A stretch of DNA of 64,000 nucleotides from Lachnospiraceae bacterium UBA7143 (GTDB taxonomy: Bacteria; Bacillota; Clostridia; Lachnospirales; Lachnospiraceae). The position numbers and the translations under genes were made by a program. Shown in pieces: positions 6,744 to 14,482 of this stretch. The stretch covers positions 1 to 64,000 of the forward strand of contig DKWV01000003.1 in NCBI GenBank assembly GCA_002491905.1. Reading direction: 5' to 3'. The notes under the pieces were generated by a model. The model did no database searches. It was not told where the DNA came from and saw only the letters and a list, made by a program, of their open reading frames with translations. The stretch's first letter is position 1. Every line of letters starts with the position of its first letter.

Positions 6744-8474
6744 TTATGAAATTTTATACAGATTAAACCAATACCGCTCCAGCAGAAAGCTTCCTTTTTC
6801 CTCCACCTCGAGCCCGGCCTCACGCCACTCGGCCACAATGTCCTCCCGGCTGTTAAAACTACCGACAAACCAGAGGTTTTTTTCCTGTCCCTCCGCCTTC
6901 ATTGTTTCCAGCATTTTCCTGATCTGCTGCGCATCCTCCACCTTGCCGCAGGGCGAGGTGATTTCCTGAATCAGCCTTTCCCCTTCCGCCCGCCAGAGAT
7001 ACCGCTCCACCGTCTCCGGCATGTAATACCCTGTCACTGCCTGCACCTGATCAAAATTATAGAGAACACTGTCCTGCGGACCGATCAGGGAGAGTGCCTC
7101 CTCCGTCTCCGCCATCAGGCATATTTTATATTCCTCCTCGCCCATAAAAGCGCGGTAGTCGCGCAGACCAACTATGACGATCAAAACGGTAAGAGCTGCA
7201 CCCGCAAAATAAGCAATCCTGTTTCTTCTTATATTATGTCTACTTATATTATTCCCTTCCTGCTCCGCGCCTGGTTTACATAATATATCATCCATGCAGA
7301 GCGCAAATCCCAGCCAGAAGCAGCCCAGCGCAGGAATCATATAGCGGTAGACGAAAATCGGACGGAGCAGGAACGACGCCGCGAACCCGAATGCCACCAG
7401 CCCCGCCAAAACAGCGACGCCCGCCGTGGCATACTGAAACCGCTCCGCTTGTCCACCGGCTCCTGCGTTCCAAATTTCCCTTCCATTTTCCCCTTGTTTA
7501 CATTTTTCTCTCCTATTATGGCAGAGTTTCACCACCAACCGACACCATAAAATGAGGTACGCGGCAAACAAAACCACAGCCAGTACCGTGTTCACCCTGT
7601 CATCGGTAAAGGCAGGCTTCATCAGGAATTTCACGCATCCGCCGAGAGACCGCCAGGTCAACGGCAAAATCCAGTAATTCTCACTGACCGTCCCAAGCTG
7701 TCCGGCCAAGGCAAAAATCCAGGGCACATAACAGATCACAGATATTGCCACATAGAGAAACCACTCCCTGATCCGCCGCCTGTCCCGGAACCAGAATACA
7801 AGCAGTACCCAGAGATAAACCATCACCACGGCCACGCAGGCAAAATACTGGGTGTAGGCCGCCGCCAGCCCGTAGAAGGTAAGTGCCGCTCCATGCAGAC
7901 GGCGCTTCTGTTTCTGCCGCTGCCCGCCTTCCGTCTCCCCCGCTGCAGGCCCGGTTTCTGCCGACGCCGTTTTCTGGTTTACATAAATATCAATCAGCTC
8001 ACCCGCATGCAGAAACGCCGCCGTCACAAACAGGAGCGCCCAGCTATACATCCGCACTTCCACCGTATAGGCCGGAAGCTGGGGCATGGCCGTCACACAA
8101 AAAAGAAACAGGCCGCCCACAAACAATCCGAATCTCTTCCGAATCAAGGTGACAGCATACGGAAGCAGGATAAAATACGGCAGCACCGACGCAATCTTAG
8201 CCGGTATCACCGTTCCAATACCCGAAACAATAAGTTTACATAAATCTACAAACAGCTTGACAATACAATAATACAGCGGCGGATGTACGTCTGCCGCTGT
8301 AAAGCGAACCAGCTCACCGTAGGAATGCTCAATCATTCCCACGGTGAACAACTCATCGTACCAGATGTCATTGCTAAAGCACAGCATCAGGCTTCTGCCA
8401 AGCATAATCAGGCTGAGTCCGAGCAGGAAGAATCCTGCGATATCCCGGCCCGGACAATTTTGCTTCTTCTCCAT
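6744..8474 (-). CDS. GT39/ArnT-type membrane glycosyltransferase
   Basis: Polytopic membrane protein of about 576 residues, probably a GT-C glycosyltransferase using a lipid-linked sugar. The first periplasmic-type loop has the family signature WYDELF followed by DVHPPLYY, where the acidic residues are catalytic in related mannosyl- and arabinosyl-transferases. About ten hydrophobic segments follow, then a soluble C-terminal domain. A hydrophilic loop in the middle is rich in Lys, Gln and Arg. The start at 8474 (MEKKQN) has AAAGGGAAG just upstream; an ATG at 8519 is an alternative. It begins shortly after thrS on the same strand and may be co-transcribed. It carries three exact copies of GTTTACATAA. 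The acceptor is unknown. Confidence 0.8.
   Translation of the reverse strand: MEKKQNCPGRDIAGFFLLGLSLIMLGRSLMLCFSNDIWYDELFTVGMIEHSYGELVRFTAADVHPPLYYCIVKLFVDLCKLIVSGIGTVIPAKIASVLPYFILLPYAVTLIRKRFGLFVGGLFLFCVTAMPQLPAYTVEVRMYSWALLFVTAAFLHAGELIDIYVNQKTASAETGPAAGETEGGQRQKQKRRLHGAALTFYGLAAAYTQYFACVAVVMVYLWVLLVFWFRDRRRIREWFLYVAISVICYVPWIFALAGQLGTVSENYWILPLTWRSLGGCVKFLMKPAFTDDRVNTVLAVVLFAAYLILWCRLVVKLCHNRREKCKQGENGREIWNAGAGGQAERFQYATAGVAVLAGLVAFGFAASFLLRPIFVYRYMIPALGCFWLGFALCMDDILCKPGAEQEGNNISRHNIRRNRIAYFAGAALTVLIVIVGLRDYRAFMGEEEYKICLMAETEEALSLIGPQDSVLYNFDQVQAVTGYYMPETVERYLWRAEGERLIQEITSPCGKVEDAQQIRKMLETMKAEGQEKNLWFVGSFNSREDIVAEWREAGLEVEEKGSFLLERYWFNLYKIS
7274..7283 (+). repeat. GTTTACATAA motif, coding copy
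   Basis: First of 16 exact copies. The other coding copies start at 7977, 8234, 17477, 45184, 46417, 48350 and 57140 (plus strand) and at 26512, 28164 and 32584 (minus strand). The base before the motif is a purine in 15 of 16. Confidence 0.85.
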
Positions 8475-8552
8475 ACACTTCCCTTTGTTTTGCCGCGCGG
8501 TCTGTTCCGCTTTTTTCACACGACCAGCAGATCCGCTGTTCTCTCGGCTCTG

Positions 8553-10517
8553 CTATTTCTGTGTTTCCTGCACCTCTTCCTTCCGGATCTCCTTCGTGCG
8601 GATCTCCCTGCAGATCTGGTCGATAAAGTCACCGAGCGGCTTCACGCCCTCGTCGCCCGCATAACGGCTTCTGACGGACACCGTCTTATCCTCCGCCTCC
8701 TGCGCGCCGACCACAAGCATATAAGGCACCTTGGCAAGCCTTGCCTCGCGGATCTTAAATCCAATCTTCTCGGAGCGGTTGTCCACCGTCACGTCAATGT
8801 CGTTTCCCGCAAGTTCCTTTCTGATCTCCTCCGCATACTCGTCATACTTTTCGGAGATCGTAAGAACGCGCACCTGCTCTGGGCAGAGCCAGGTCGGGAA
8901 CTTGCCCGCGTACTTCTCGATCAGCCATGCGAGCGTCCTCTCGTAGCAGCCCAGGGATGTCCTGTGAATAATGCCCGGACGCACCTTGTCGCCGTTCTGG
9001 TCGATGTAGTACATATCGAACTGCTCCGCCAGCAGGGCATCCCACTGAATGGTAATCATGGTGTCCTCTTTGCCGTACACGTTCTTCGCATTGATGTCCA
9101 CCTTCGGCCCGTAAAAAGCCGCCTCGCCTACATCCTCTGTAAAAGGAAGCTCCAGCTCAATCAGAATATCACGGATATGTGCCTCCGTCTCGTTCCAGAC
9201 CTCTGGCTCGCCGATATACTTCTCCGGGTTCTCCGGGTCCCACTTGGACAAGTGCCAGGTAATGTCATCCAGCAGCCCCAAGGTTGACATAACATATTTT
9301 GCCAGAGCGATACAGCCTTTGAACTCTTCCACCATCTGATCAGGACGCATAATCAAGTGTCCCTCCGAAATCGTGAACTGGCGCACACGGGTCAGGCCGT
9401 GCATCTCGCCGGAATCCTCATTGCGGAAAAGGGTGGAAGTCTCGCCGTAACGGATCGGCAGATCACGGTAGGAATGCTGCGAGTTCTTGTAGCAGTAATA
9501 CTGGAAAGGACAGGTCATGGGACGAAGCGCGAACACTTCTTTATCCTTCTCCTCATCCCCCAACACAAACATGCCTTCCTTGTAGTGATCCCAGTGGCCG
9601 GACATTTTATATAAGTCGCTCTTTGCCATAAGCGGGGTCTTTGTCCGCACATAGCCCCACTCCTTATCCTCCAGATCCTCAATCCAGCGCTGCAGCTTCA
9701 TCACCATCTTCGTGCCCTTCGGCAAAAGTAACGGCAGTCCCTGTCCGATCACGTCCACCGTGGTAAACAGTTCCATCTCGCGCCCCAGCTTGTTGTGGTC
9801 GCGGCGCTTGATATCCTCCAGATGCTCCAGATAAGCATCCAGCTCTTCCTTCTTCGCAAAAGCGGTGCCGTAAATACGCTGTAGCTGTGCTCTGTTGGAA
9901 TCGCCCCTCCAGTAAGCCATAGAGGAGGAAATCAGCTTGTAGGCTTTGATATTTTTCGTGCTCATCAGATGGGGGCCTGCGCACAGGTCCACGAACCCAC
10001 CCTGATCGTAGAAGGAAATCTCCGCGTCCTCGGGCAGATCCTGAATCAGCTCCACCTTGTAAGGTTCGTTCCGCTCCTCCATAAATTTGATTGCCTCGGC
10101 TCTCGGCAGGGTAAACCGCTCAATCTTATGTCCTTCCTTGATGATCTTCTTCATCTCCGCTTCCAGCTTATCCAGATCCTCTCTGGAAAAAGGCGCGGCA
10201 TCAAAATCATAGTAGAAGCCCTCCTCGATGGCAGGTCCGATGGTCACCTTCGCCTCCGGGAACAGACGCTTCACCGCTTCCGCCATCACATGGGAAGCTG
10301 TATGTCTGACCACCCGCAGTCCCTCCGGGTCGTTCGCCGTCAGAATATTCAGGCTGCAGTCCCCGTCGATCACAGTGCGCAGATCCTCCACTTTACCGTC
10401 CACCTCCCCGGCACACGCCGCGCGCGCAAGACCCTCGGAGATATCCATTGCGATGTCGTAAATACTCATCGCCTGCGCATACTCTTTAAACGAACCGTCC
10501 TTCAATGTAATTTTCAT
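8553..10517 (-). CDS. thrS: threonyl-tRNA synthetase
   Basis: Charges tRNA-Thr with threonine in the cytosol. The 654-residue protein has an N-terminal TGS domain (residues 1-60) and the editing domain with HTASH at about 72-76. The class II catalytic core has RPMTCPFQYYC, including the zinc-binding cysteine, and a motif 3 region near GCYERTLAWLIEKY. A C-terminal anticodon-binding domain completes it. AAGGAGG precedes the ATG. It lies 34 bases after a small membrane-protein gene, and both follow a T-box leader, so transcription should rise when tRNA-Thr is uncharged. Confidence 0.97.
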   Translation of the reverse strand: MKITLKDGSFKEYAQAMSIYDIAMDISEGLARAACAGEVDGKVEDLRTVIDGDCSLNILTANDPEGLRVVRHTASHVMAEAVKRLFPEAKVTIGPAIEEGFYYDFDAAPFSREDLDKLEAEMKKIIKEGHKIERFTLPRAEAIKFMEERNEPYKVELIQDLPEDAEISFYDQGGFVDLCAGPHLMSTKNIKAYKLISSSMAYWRGDSNRAQLQRIYGTAFAKKEELDAYLEHLEDIKRRDHNKLGREMELFTTVDVIGQGLPLLLPKGTKMVMKLQRWIEDLEDKEWGYVRTKTPLMAKSDLYKMSGHWDHYKEGMFVLGDEEKDKEVFALRPMTCPFQYYCYKNSQHSYRDLPIRYGETSTLFRNEDSGEMHGLTRVRQFTISEGHLIMRPDQMVEEFKGCIALAKYVMSTLGLLDDITWHLSKWDPENPEKYIGEPEVWNETEAHIRDILIELELPFTEDVGEAAFYGPKVDINAKNVYGKEDTMITIQWDALLAEQFDMYYIDQNGDKVRPGIIHRTSLGCYERTLAWLIEKYAGKFPTWLCPEQVRVLTISEKYDEYAEEIRKELAGNDIDVTVDNRSEKIGFKIREARLAKVPYMLVVGAQEAEDKTVSVRSRYAGDEGVKPLGDFIDQICREIRTKEIRKEEVQETQK

Positions 10518-10551
10518 GATCTTCCTCCTTACAAAATTTTGTAAAATTTAC

Positions 10552-10797
10552 TCAAGCAGTATGACTGTCACTGTTCCCATTCTCGCTGCCGTTATGACAG
10601 CCGTTTCCCGTGTTATTACTGCCATTGTTGCTGCCTATTGCAATTCTGATACCGCGCGTCAACGGCGCAGTCAAAAAGCCGATACAGACTCCCGCCAGAA
10701 AACAGATCGCCCCGATCAGGCAGAAATCCAGTTTCGTGAGGGTAAACTCACCATTTATTGTGTCAAGTGCCTTTTCTTTCCATTCTGTCAGTTCCAT
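10552..10797 (-). CDS. small single-pass membrane protein upstream of thrS
   Basis: Function unknown. The 81-residue protein has a charged N-terminus (MELTEWKEKALDT), one hydrophobic segment at about residues 28-50 (LIGAICFLAGVCIGFLTA), and a tail very rich in Asn, Gly and Ser. The start is fixed by AAAGGAGG seven bases upstream. It lies between the T-box terminator and thrS, so it is controlled by threonine supply with thrS. The Asn/Gly/Ser tail is low complexity. Confidence 0.7.
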   Translation of the reverse strand: MELTEWKEKALDTINGEFTLTKLDFCLIGAICFLAGVCIGFLTAPLTRGIRIAIGSNNGSNNTGNGCHNGSENGNSDSHTA

Positions 10798-10856
10798 TCT
10801 TTGTCCTCCTTTTTTTGTTTCTGTCTCTGCCGTTTTCTGTCTCTGCTTATACGCGC

Positions 10857-10894
10857 AAAAAATCCCCTGCACTGCCGTTATGGCTGTGCAGAGG
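10857..10894 (-). terminator. T-box terminator
   Basis: CCTCTGCAC (10886-10894) pairs with GTGCAGGGG (10864-10872), followed by ATTTTTT. It is mutually exclusive with the T-box antiterminator. Confidence 0.85.
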
Positions 10895-11110
10895 ACGTAT
10901 GTTTACGCGGTTCCACCTCGCTTGTTCCGTGCGCACTCAGCGTCTTACCGAAACCACTCATTCGACTGTAACGCAAGTCAGCGGGCCGTATTGGGGCCAC
11001 TCGGAGTTGGTCTTCAGATGTTTCCCGCAAAAGCGCTTTCAGCTCAGGGCGCCCCTCTCTGCTGCGTTTCGCATCCTACTCTTCTCGTCAACGTGTTATT
11101 CTATCAATAT
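10857..11110 (-). ncRNA. T-box leader (threonine), thrS operon
   Basis: The minus strand contains the T-box core AGGTGGAACCGCG (10906-10918) just before an intrinsic terminator, the diagnostic arrangement of a T-box riboswitch. The upstream 200 bases form the stem I region. A candidate specifier is the codon ACC at 11009-11011 in the context GAAGACCAACTC, which would fit threonine; this codon was picked by eye and not by folding. Uncharged tRNA-Thr is expected to stabilise the antiterminator and allow expression. Confidence 0.9.
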
Positions 11111-11116
11111 ATTCCT

Positions 11117-11145
11117 ATTCTATGTCAGACTATTTTAAAAGTAAA
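11117..11145 (-). promoter_or_regulatory. promoter of T-box/thrS operon
   Basis: TAGAAT (11117-11122) with a 17-base spacer and TTTACT (11140-11145) on the minus strand. The -35 is weak. Confidence 0.55.
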
Positions 11146-11229
11146 GTGCTAATTTTTTCTTTTTATCACCTTTTATAAACAAATGCCTTATATGATTTAC
11201 ATAACTTCCACGGCATTATCCCCAACAGC

Positions 11230-11736
11230 CTATACATTCTTCCCACAGCACTTTTTATACTTCTTGCCGCTGCCGCAGGGACAGGGATCGTTGGGATAAA
11301 TCTTCTTATCCTTATGGACTGTGGTAGACTCCTTCTGCTCCCTGTAAAGAGCCTTCCTCTTATCCTCGTCAAAGATATCCTTCCACTCCTCCAGATTATA
11401 GAGCCAGTCCGCGCCTGCCGCCACCATATTCTTATAGAGCAGCTCCTTGTCAAAGCCAAGGCTTACCTTGGTGTCCTCCTCCATCTCCTCGATGGGGTTC
11501 GCCTTCTTTAAGCTGTCGTTAATGCCATCCAGGAAACCTGTCATGGTCATCAGATCCACTTCGTATTTATCCGCAAGCTCCTTGACCGTGCCTTTTACCG
11601 CCTTGTCCGGGGTCTTTAAAAGCTGTGCATAAATTTCCTTTTCCTTCTGGAAATAGGCAGACCAGAGTCTCTGTAAATCCCCCTTGTTCGCCGTCTCCGA
11701 ATACGCCATATCGCGCCACTGCTGTAATAATGCCAT
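11230..11736 (-). CDS. SEC-C motif protein
   Basis: A 168-residue cytosolic protein ending in a SEC-C zinc-binding module, DPCPCGSGKKYKKCC, at about residues 149-164. The same motif is found at the end of SecA and many stand-alone proteins. The N-terminal 140 residues are helical and charged, with WLYNLEEWKDIF near the middle. The function of this arrangement is unknown; the SEC-C motif suggests binding to a protein or ribosomal partner. It is a single gene with AAAGGTGG before the ATG. Confidence 0.75.
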   Translation of the reverse strand: MALLQQWRDMAYSETANKGDLQRLWSAYFQKEKEIYAQLLKTPDKAVKGTVKELADKYEVDLMTMTGFLDGINDSLKKANPIEEMEEDTKVSLGFDKELLYKNMVAAGADWLYNLEEWKDIFDEDKRKALYREQKESTTVHKDKKIYPNDPCPCGSGKKYKKCCGKNV

Positions 11737-11900
11737 TGTACCGTACCACCTTTATCCTGTAATCTTGGTTTCCGCTGTCCGATTTCAGACAACAAACCAA
11801 TAAATGCGTCGCCGCATTTATCAGCTTAGTATATAACATTTTTCATAAAATGTAAATTTATATTTCCTTAAGATCCAGAATTTCATTTTAGCTAAAACAG

Positions 11901-11929
11901 TTGCTCAAATCGTTCGATTCGGATATAAT
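11901..11929 (+). promoter_or_regulatory. promoter and possible operator of toxin-antitoxin operon
   Basis: TTGCTC, 17-base spacer, TATAAT. The spacer contains the dyad AATCG-TT-CGATT (11909-11920), well placed for autorepression by the antitoxin. Confidence 0.65.
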
Positions 11930-11955
11930 AATAGCACAAAGGAAGGAGTGGTTGT

Positions 11956-12171
11956 ATGTCGATCAGCGCAACAGAGCTTAAAAATAATCTTGGAAAGTAT
12001 CTGGTTATATCCGCTACGGAAGATGTCTTTATCACGAAAAACGGAAAAGTAATAGCAAAACTGACCAATCCCTATCAGGACAGAGTGGAAACTGCAAAAT
12101 CCTTATTTGGCATCCTGCCCAAAGATGCCGATATAGAGGAATCAAAAAGAGAAAGGCTTGGTGCAAAATAA
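11956..12171 (+). CDS. Phd/YefM-type antitoxin
   Basis: A 71-residue antitoxin. The N-terminal part, MSISATELKNNLGKYL followed by EDVFITKNGKVIAKL, is the Phd/YefM DNA-binding fold. The C-terminal segment, with FGILPKDADIEESKRERL, should be the part that wraps the toxin. GGAAGGAG lies before the ATG. It is directly followed by the PIN toxin gene. These proteins usually repress their own promoter, and a dyad is present there. Confidence 0.9.
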   Translation: MSISATELKNNLGKYLVISATEDVFITKNGKVIAKLTNPYQDRVETAKSLFGILPKDADIEESKRERLGAK

Positions 12172-12591
12172 TTGAAAGTATTGATCGATACAAATGTGAT
12201 CATTGACGCACTGACCTCCAGAGAACCTTGGAACGAAAGTGCCGAAACAATCTTTATTATGGCTGCGAATCATATGATGGATATGTATATTACTGCGAGT
12301 TTGGCAACAGATATTTACTATCTGGTGAGAAAATACCTTCATAGTGCAGACCAGGCTAAACAGGTAATGGAGAAATTATATTCTCTTGTTGGAATACTCA
12401 CGGTGTCAGGTGCTGAATGTATAGATGCTCTTGCATCTTCTATCAGCGATTATAAAGATGCTGTGGTTGAAAGAGTATCTGTAAAAGCGGATATGGATTA
12501 TATTATTACCAGAAATGTAAAAGACTATCAAAAGGGAATGATGAAAACAATTTCCCCTGATGATTTTATTGTCTTAATGAAAGACAAATAG
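12172..12591 (+). CDS. PIN-domain toxin (VapC-like), TTG start
   Basis: A 139-residue ribonuclease toxin of the PIN family. LIDTNVIIDAL at residues 3-13 carries the first catalytic aspartate, a glutamate follows in the ESAETIF helix, and KADMDYIITRN near residue 105 carries the later acidic residues. The reading frame starts with TTG immediately after the antitoxin stop, with no gap, so translation is probably coupled to the antitoxin. The pairing of a Phd-type antitoxin with a PIN toxin is common. Confidence 0.88.
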   Translation: MKVLIDTNVIIDALTSREPWNESAETIFIMAANHMMDMYITASLATDIYYLVRKYLHSADQAKQVMEKLYSLVGILTVSGAECIDALASSISDYKDAVVERVSVKADMDYIITRNVKDYQKGMMKTISPDDFIVLMKDK

Positions 12592-12724
12592 TGCAGGCAA
12601 GGCTAAATTTGAAACGTTGTAAAAAGTTATAAAATTTTTAAAGAAAGTGTATAAAGCCCGTAAAATGGGTAACAATGAGAATAAGCAAAAGATAAGAAAT
12701 ACTTATCCTCCCCTAAAAAGAAAG

Positions 12725-12768
12725 CTCCCGCCGCTGCAAACATTGCAGTTTCGGGGGTTTTCCTTTGG
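12725..12768. terminator. bidirectional terminator between toxin and lipoprotein genes
   Basis: GCTGCAA/TTGCAG-type stem extended by CCCG/CGGG, with TTTT on the plus-strand side and a T-rich stretch on the minus-strand side. It separates two convergent units. Confidence 0.7.
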
Positions 12769-12784
12769 TATAGACTGCAATTCA

Positions 12785-12794
12785 GTTTACATAA
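12785..12794 (+). repeat. GTTTACATAA motif in a 3' untranslated region
   Basis: Exact copy four bases after the lipoprotein stop codon and before the shared terminator. Confidence 0.85.
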
Positions 12795-12798
12795 TATT

Positions 12799-14319
12799 TC
12801 ACTTCGGCACCTGCCCTATCTTCTCCCGTCCGCTGCCATCGGTCTTCATCCGATAAAACGGGTGCGCACCATCCCCCAAATACACTTCCGCGACAACCTC
12901 ACCGCCGCTGATTTCATAAAGCAGCGACAGATAAGGGACTCTTTTCTCCATAATTTCTGGCACGTTTTCCAGATAACGGTACTCAAAAATCACTTCCTTC
13001 CCTGTTCCGTCAGGCTCCATTCTGTTCAGCCGGATGCCGACAGTCTCCTCCTCTTCCATAATCTGTTTTTTTCCGTCCTCCATCGTCCTGTAAGTGACGT
13101 TCTCCACGATTTCAGAAGTATAGTAAATTTTCCCATCATAGAACTTCGGATATTCTATGGGCGCCTCCCCCTGCGCCAGCACGGACAGCACCTTGTCCTG
13201 CCAGTCATACATGGCAAGGCAGCGGATGCTCCTGTCTGTATCGGAATCAACCCCAAATGTATAAAGCACACAGTTTTCATCACAATATTCGATATATGCC
13301 TCACCGGGCTGCTCCACACTGTCCTCCGGGATATCCACATCCGCTGCAAATACCATTTCCTTCACTTCCCAGTCCGTCACGCGGTCGGGCGCAAGCCACC
13401 AGCGTTTTCCCGTCTGTTCCAGTGTCATTTGTTCATCCAGGGGCACTTCATATTCCAGATCGTACCCGATCGAATCCCAATCACCATTTTCCACCAACTC
13501 AAAGTTTTCCTCCATGGGTCCCCAGTCGGAGCTCCTCTCTTTCCTGATTCCCACGCCGCTCTCCCAGTCATTCCTCTCGTAATCCGTGATATAATCGCCA
13601 TACCCATAAGTTTCCTCCGATGACGTGAGCCACCATGTGCCTTCGCGGTATGTGTATGTATAGTCCTCTGACCACCTCCACGCACTGCCCCCGTAGGTAT
13701 GTGTGGTAAAAGATGTCCCCTCTGCGGTCAATGGCAGGTAAGGATCGCCATAGACGCCACCCTCATCCCTTGCACGGATTACATTTACATCCTGAAAATC
13801 CAGCTTGTATCCTTCTTTTTCTTCACCCGCTACGGCAAACAGGATCCGGGGATATTCCAGCCGATATACCTGATGCCCATCCTCGTCTGTCATAACCGCC
13901 TGCAGCACGCCAACATAGTCGGGGACGCCGTCCTCGTTGAAATCCAGCTCCACACTGTCCCAAATTTCCCAGCCATCCGGCACGAAGTCCGCAGGCTGCC
14001 GTCCTGTTTCGGGTAATTGCGGTGCCTCTTTCGGCGTATCATCTGCTTCGCTTTCGGATGCTCCCAGTTCCGACTCCTCTTCCTGCTCTGCGTCTTCCTT
14101 CACTCCCTGATCTGTCTGCCCTGCATCATCTCCCGCTTCCACCCGGCTTTTCTCCGACAGTACGGAGGCATCCGTCTCCGTCACACCGCCTGCTGCCTCG
14201 TCTGCATCCGATATGACGATACTGTCTTCCTGTTTCTCGACAAAACGGCCTTCACAGCCTGTCAGAAGAAGGAGTTCCATTCCGATGATAACCGATATAA
14301 ATATAGTATTTCTTTTCAT
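12799..14319 (-). CDS. large lipoprotein, function unknown
   Basis: A 506-residue exported lipoprotein. The signal is MKRNTIFISVIIGMELLLLTGC with the lipobox LTGC near residues 19-22. About 90 residues of acidic, Ser/Glu-rich tether follow. The folded part starts near WEIWDSVELDFNEDGVPDYVG, a segment resembling an FG-GAP/VCBS-type calcium loop. It contains YTYTYREGTWWL and other aromatic-rich strands. The ATG at 14319 is preferred because it begins the signal peptide and GAGGG precedes it. No operon partner is evident. No enzyme family was recognised. Confidence 0.75.
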   Translation of the reverse strand: MKRNTIFISVIIGMELLLLTGCEGRFVEKQEDSIVISDADEAAGGVTETDASVLSEKSRVEAGDDAGQTDQGVKEDAEQEEESELGASESEADDTPKEAPQLPETGRQPADFVPDGWEIWDSVELDFNEDGVPDYVGVLQAVMTDEDGHQVYRLEYPRILFAVAGEEKEGYKLDFQDVNVIRARDEGGVYGDPYLPLTAEGTSFTTHTYGGSAWRWSEDYTYTYREGTWWLTSSEETYGYGDYITDYERNDWESGVGIRKERSSDWGPMEENFELVENGDWDSIGYDLEYEVPLDEQMTLEQTGKRWWLAPDRVTDWEVKEMVFAADVDIPEDSVEQPGEAYIEYCDENCVLYTFGVDSDTDRSIRCLAMYDWQDKVLSVLAQGEAPIEYPKFYDGKIYYTSEIVENVTYRTMEDGKKQIMEEEETVGIRLNRMEPDGTGKEVIFEYRYLENVPEIMEKRVPYLSLLYEISGGEVVAEVYLGDGAHPFYRMKTDGSGREKIGQVPK

Positions 14320-14435
14320 CCTGTTTCCCTCTTCTCCTGTAAACCCTAATCTGCATTTATTCTCCATTTTTCCGTCACAGCTCCGACAAAATAAATGTAT
14401 GACAAATACGCCTTATCGTCAATACTCTGTCCGTC

Positions 14436-14475
14436 AAAAAGCCCCGGACCTGTTCCGCACAGGCCCGGGGCTTTC
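14436..14475 (-). terminator. terminator of the giant surface-protein gene
   Basis: GCCCCGG-GCCTG and CAGGT-CCGGGGC form a long GC-rich stem; the minus strand continues TTTTTGAC. It lies 10 bases after the stop codon at 14483. Confidence 0.9.
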
Positions 14476-14482
14476 TCTCTTT

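Noticed and set aside
12647..12856. Small plus-strand open frame after the PIN toxin
   Set aside because: It runs through a bidirectional terminator and has no ribosome site or recognisable sequence.
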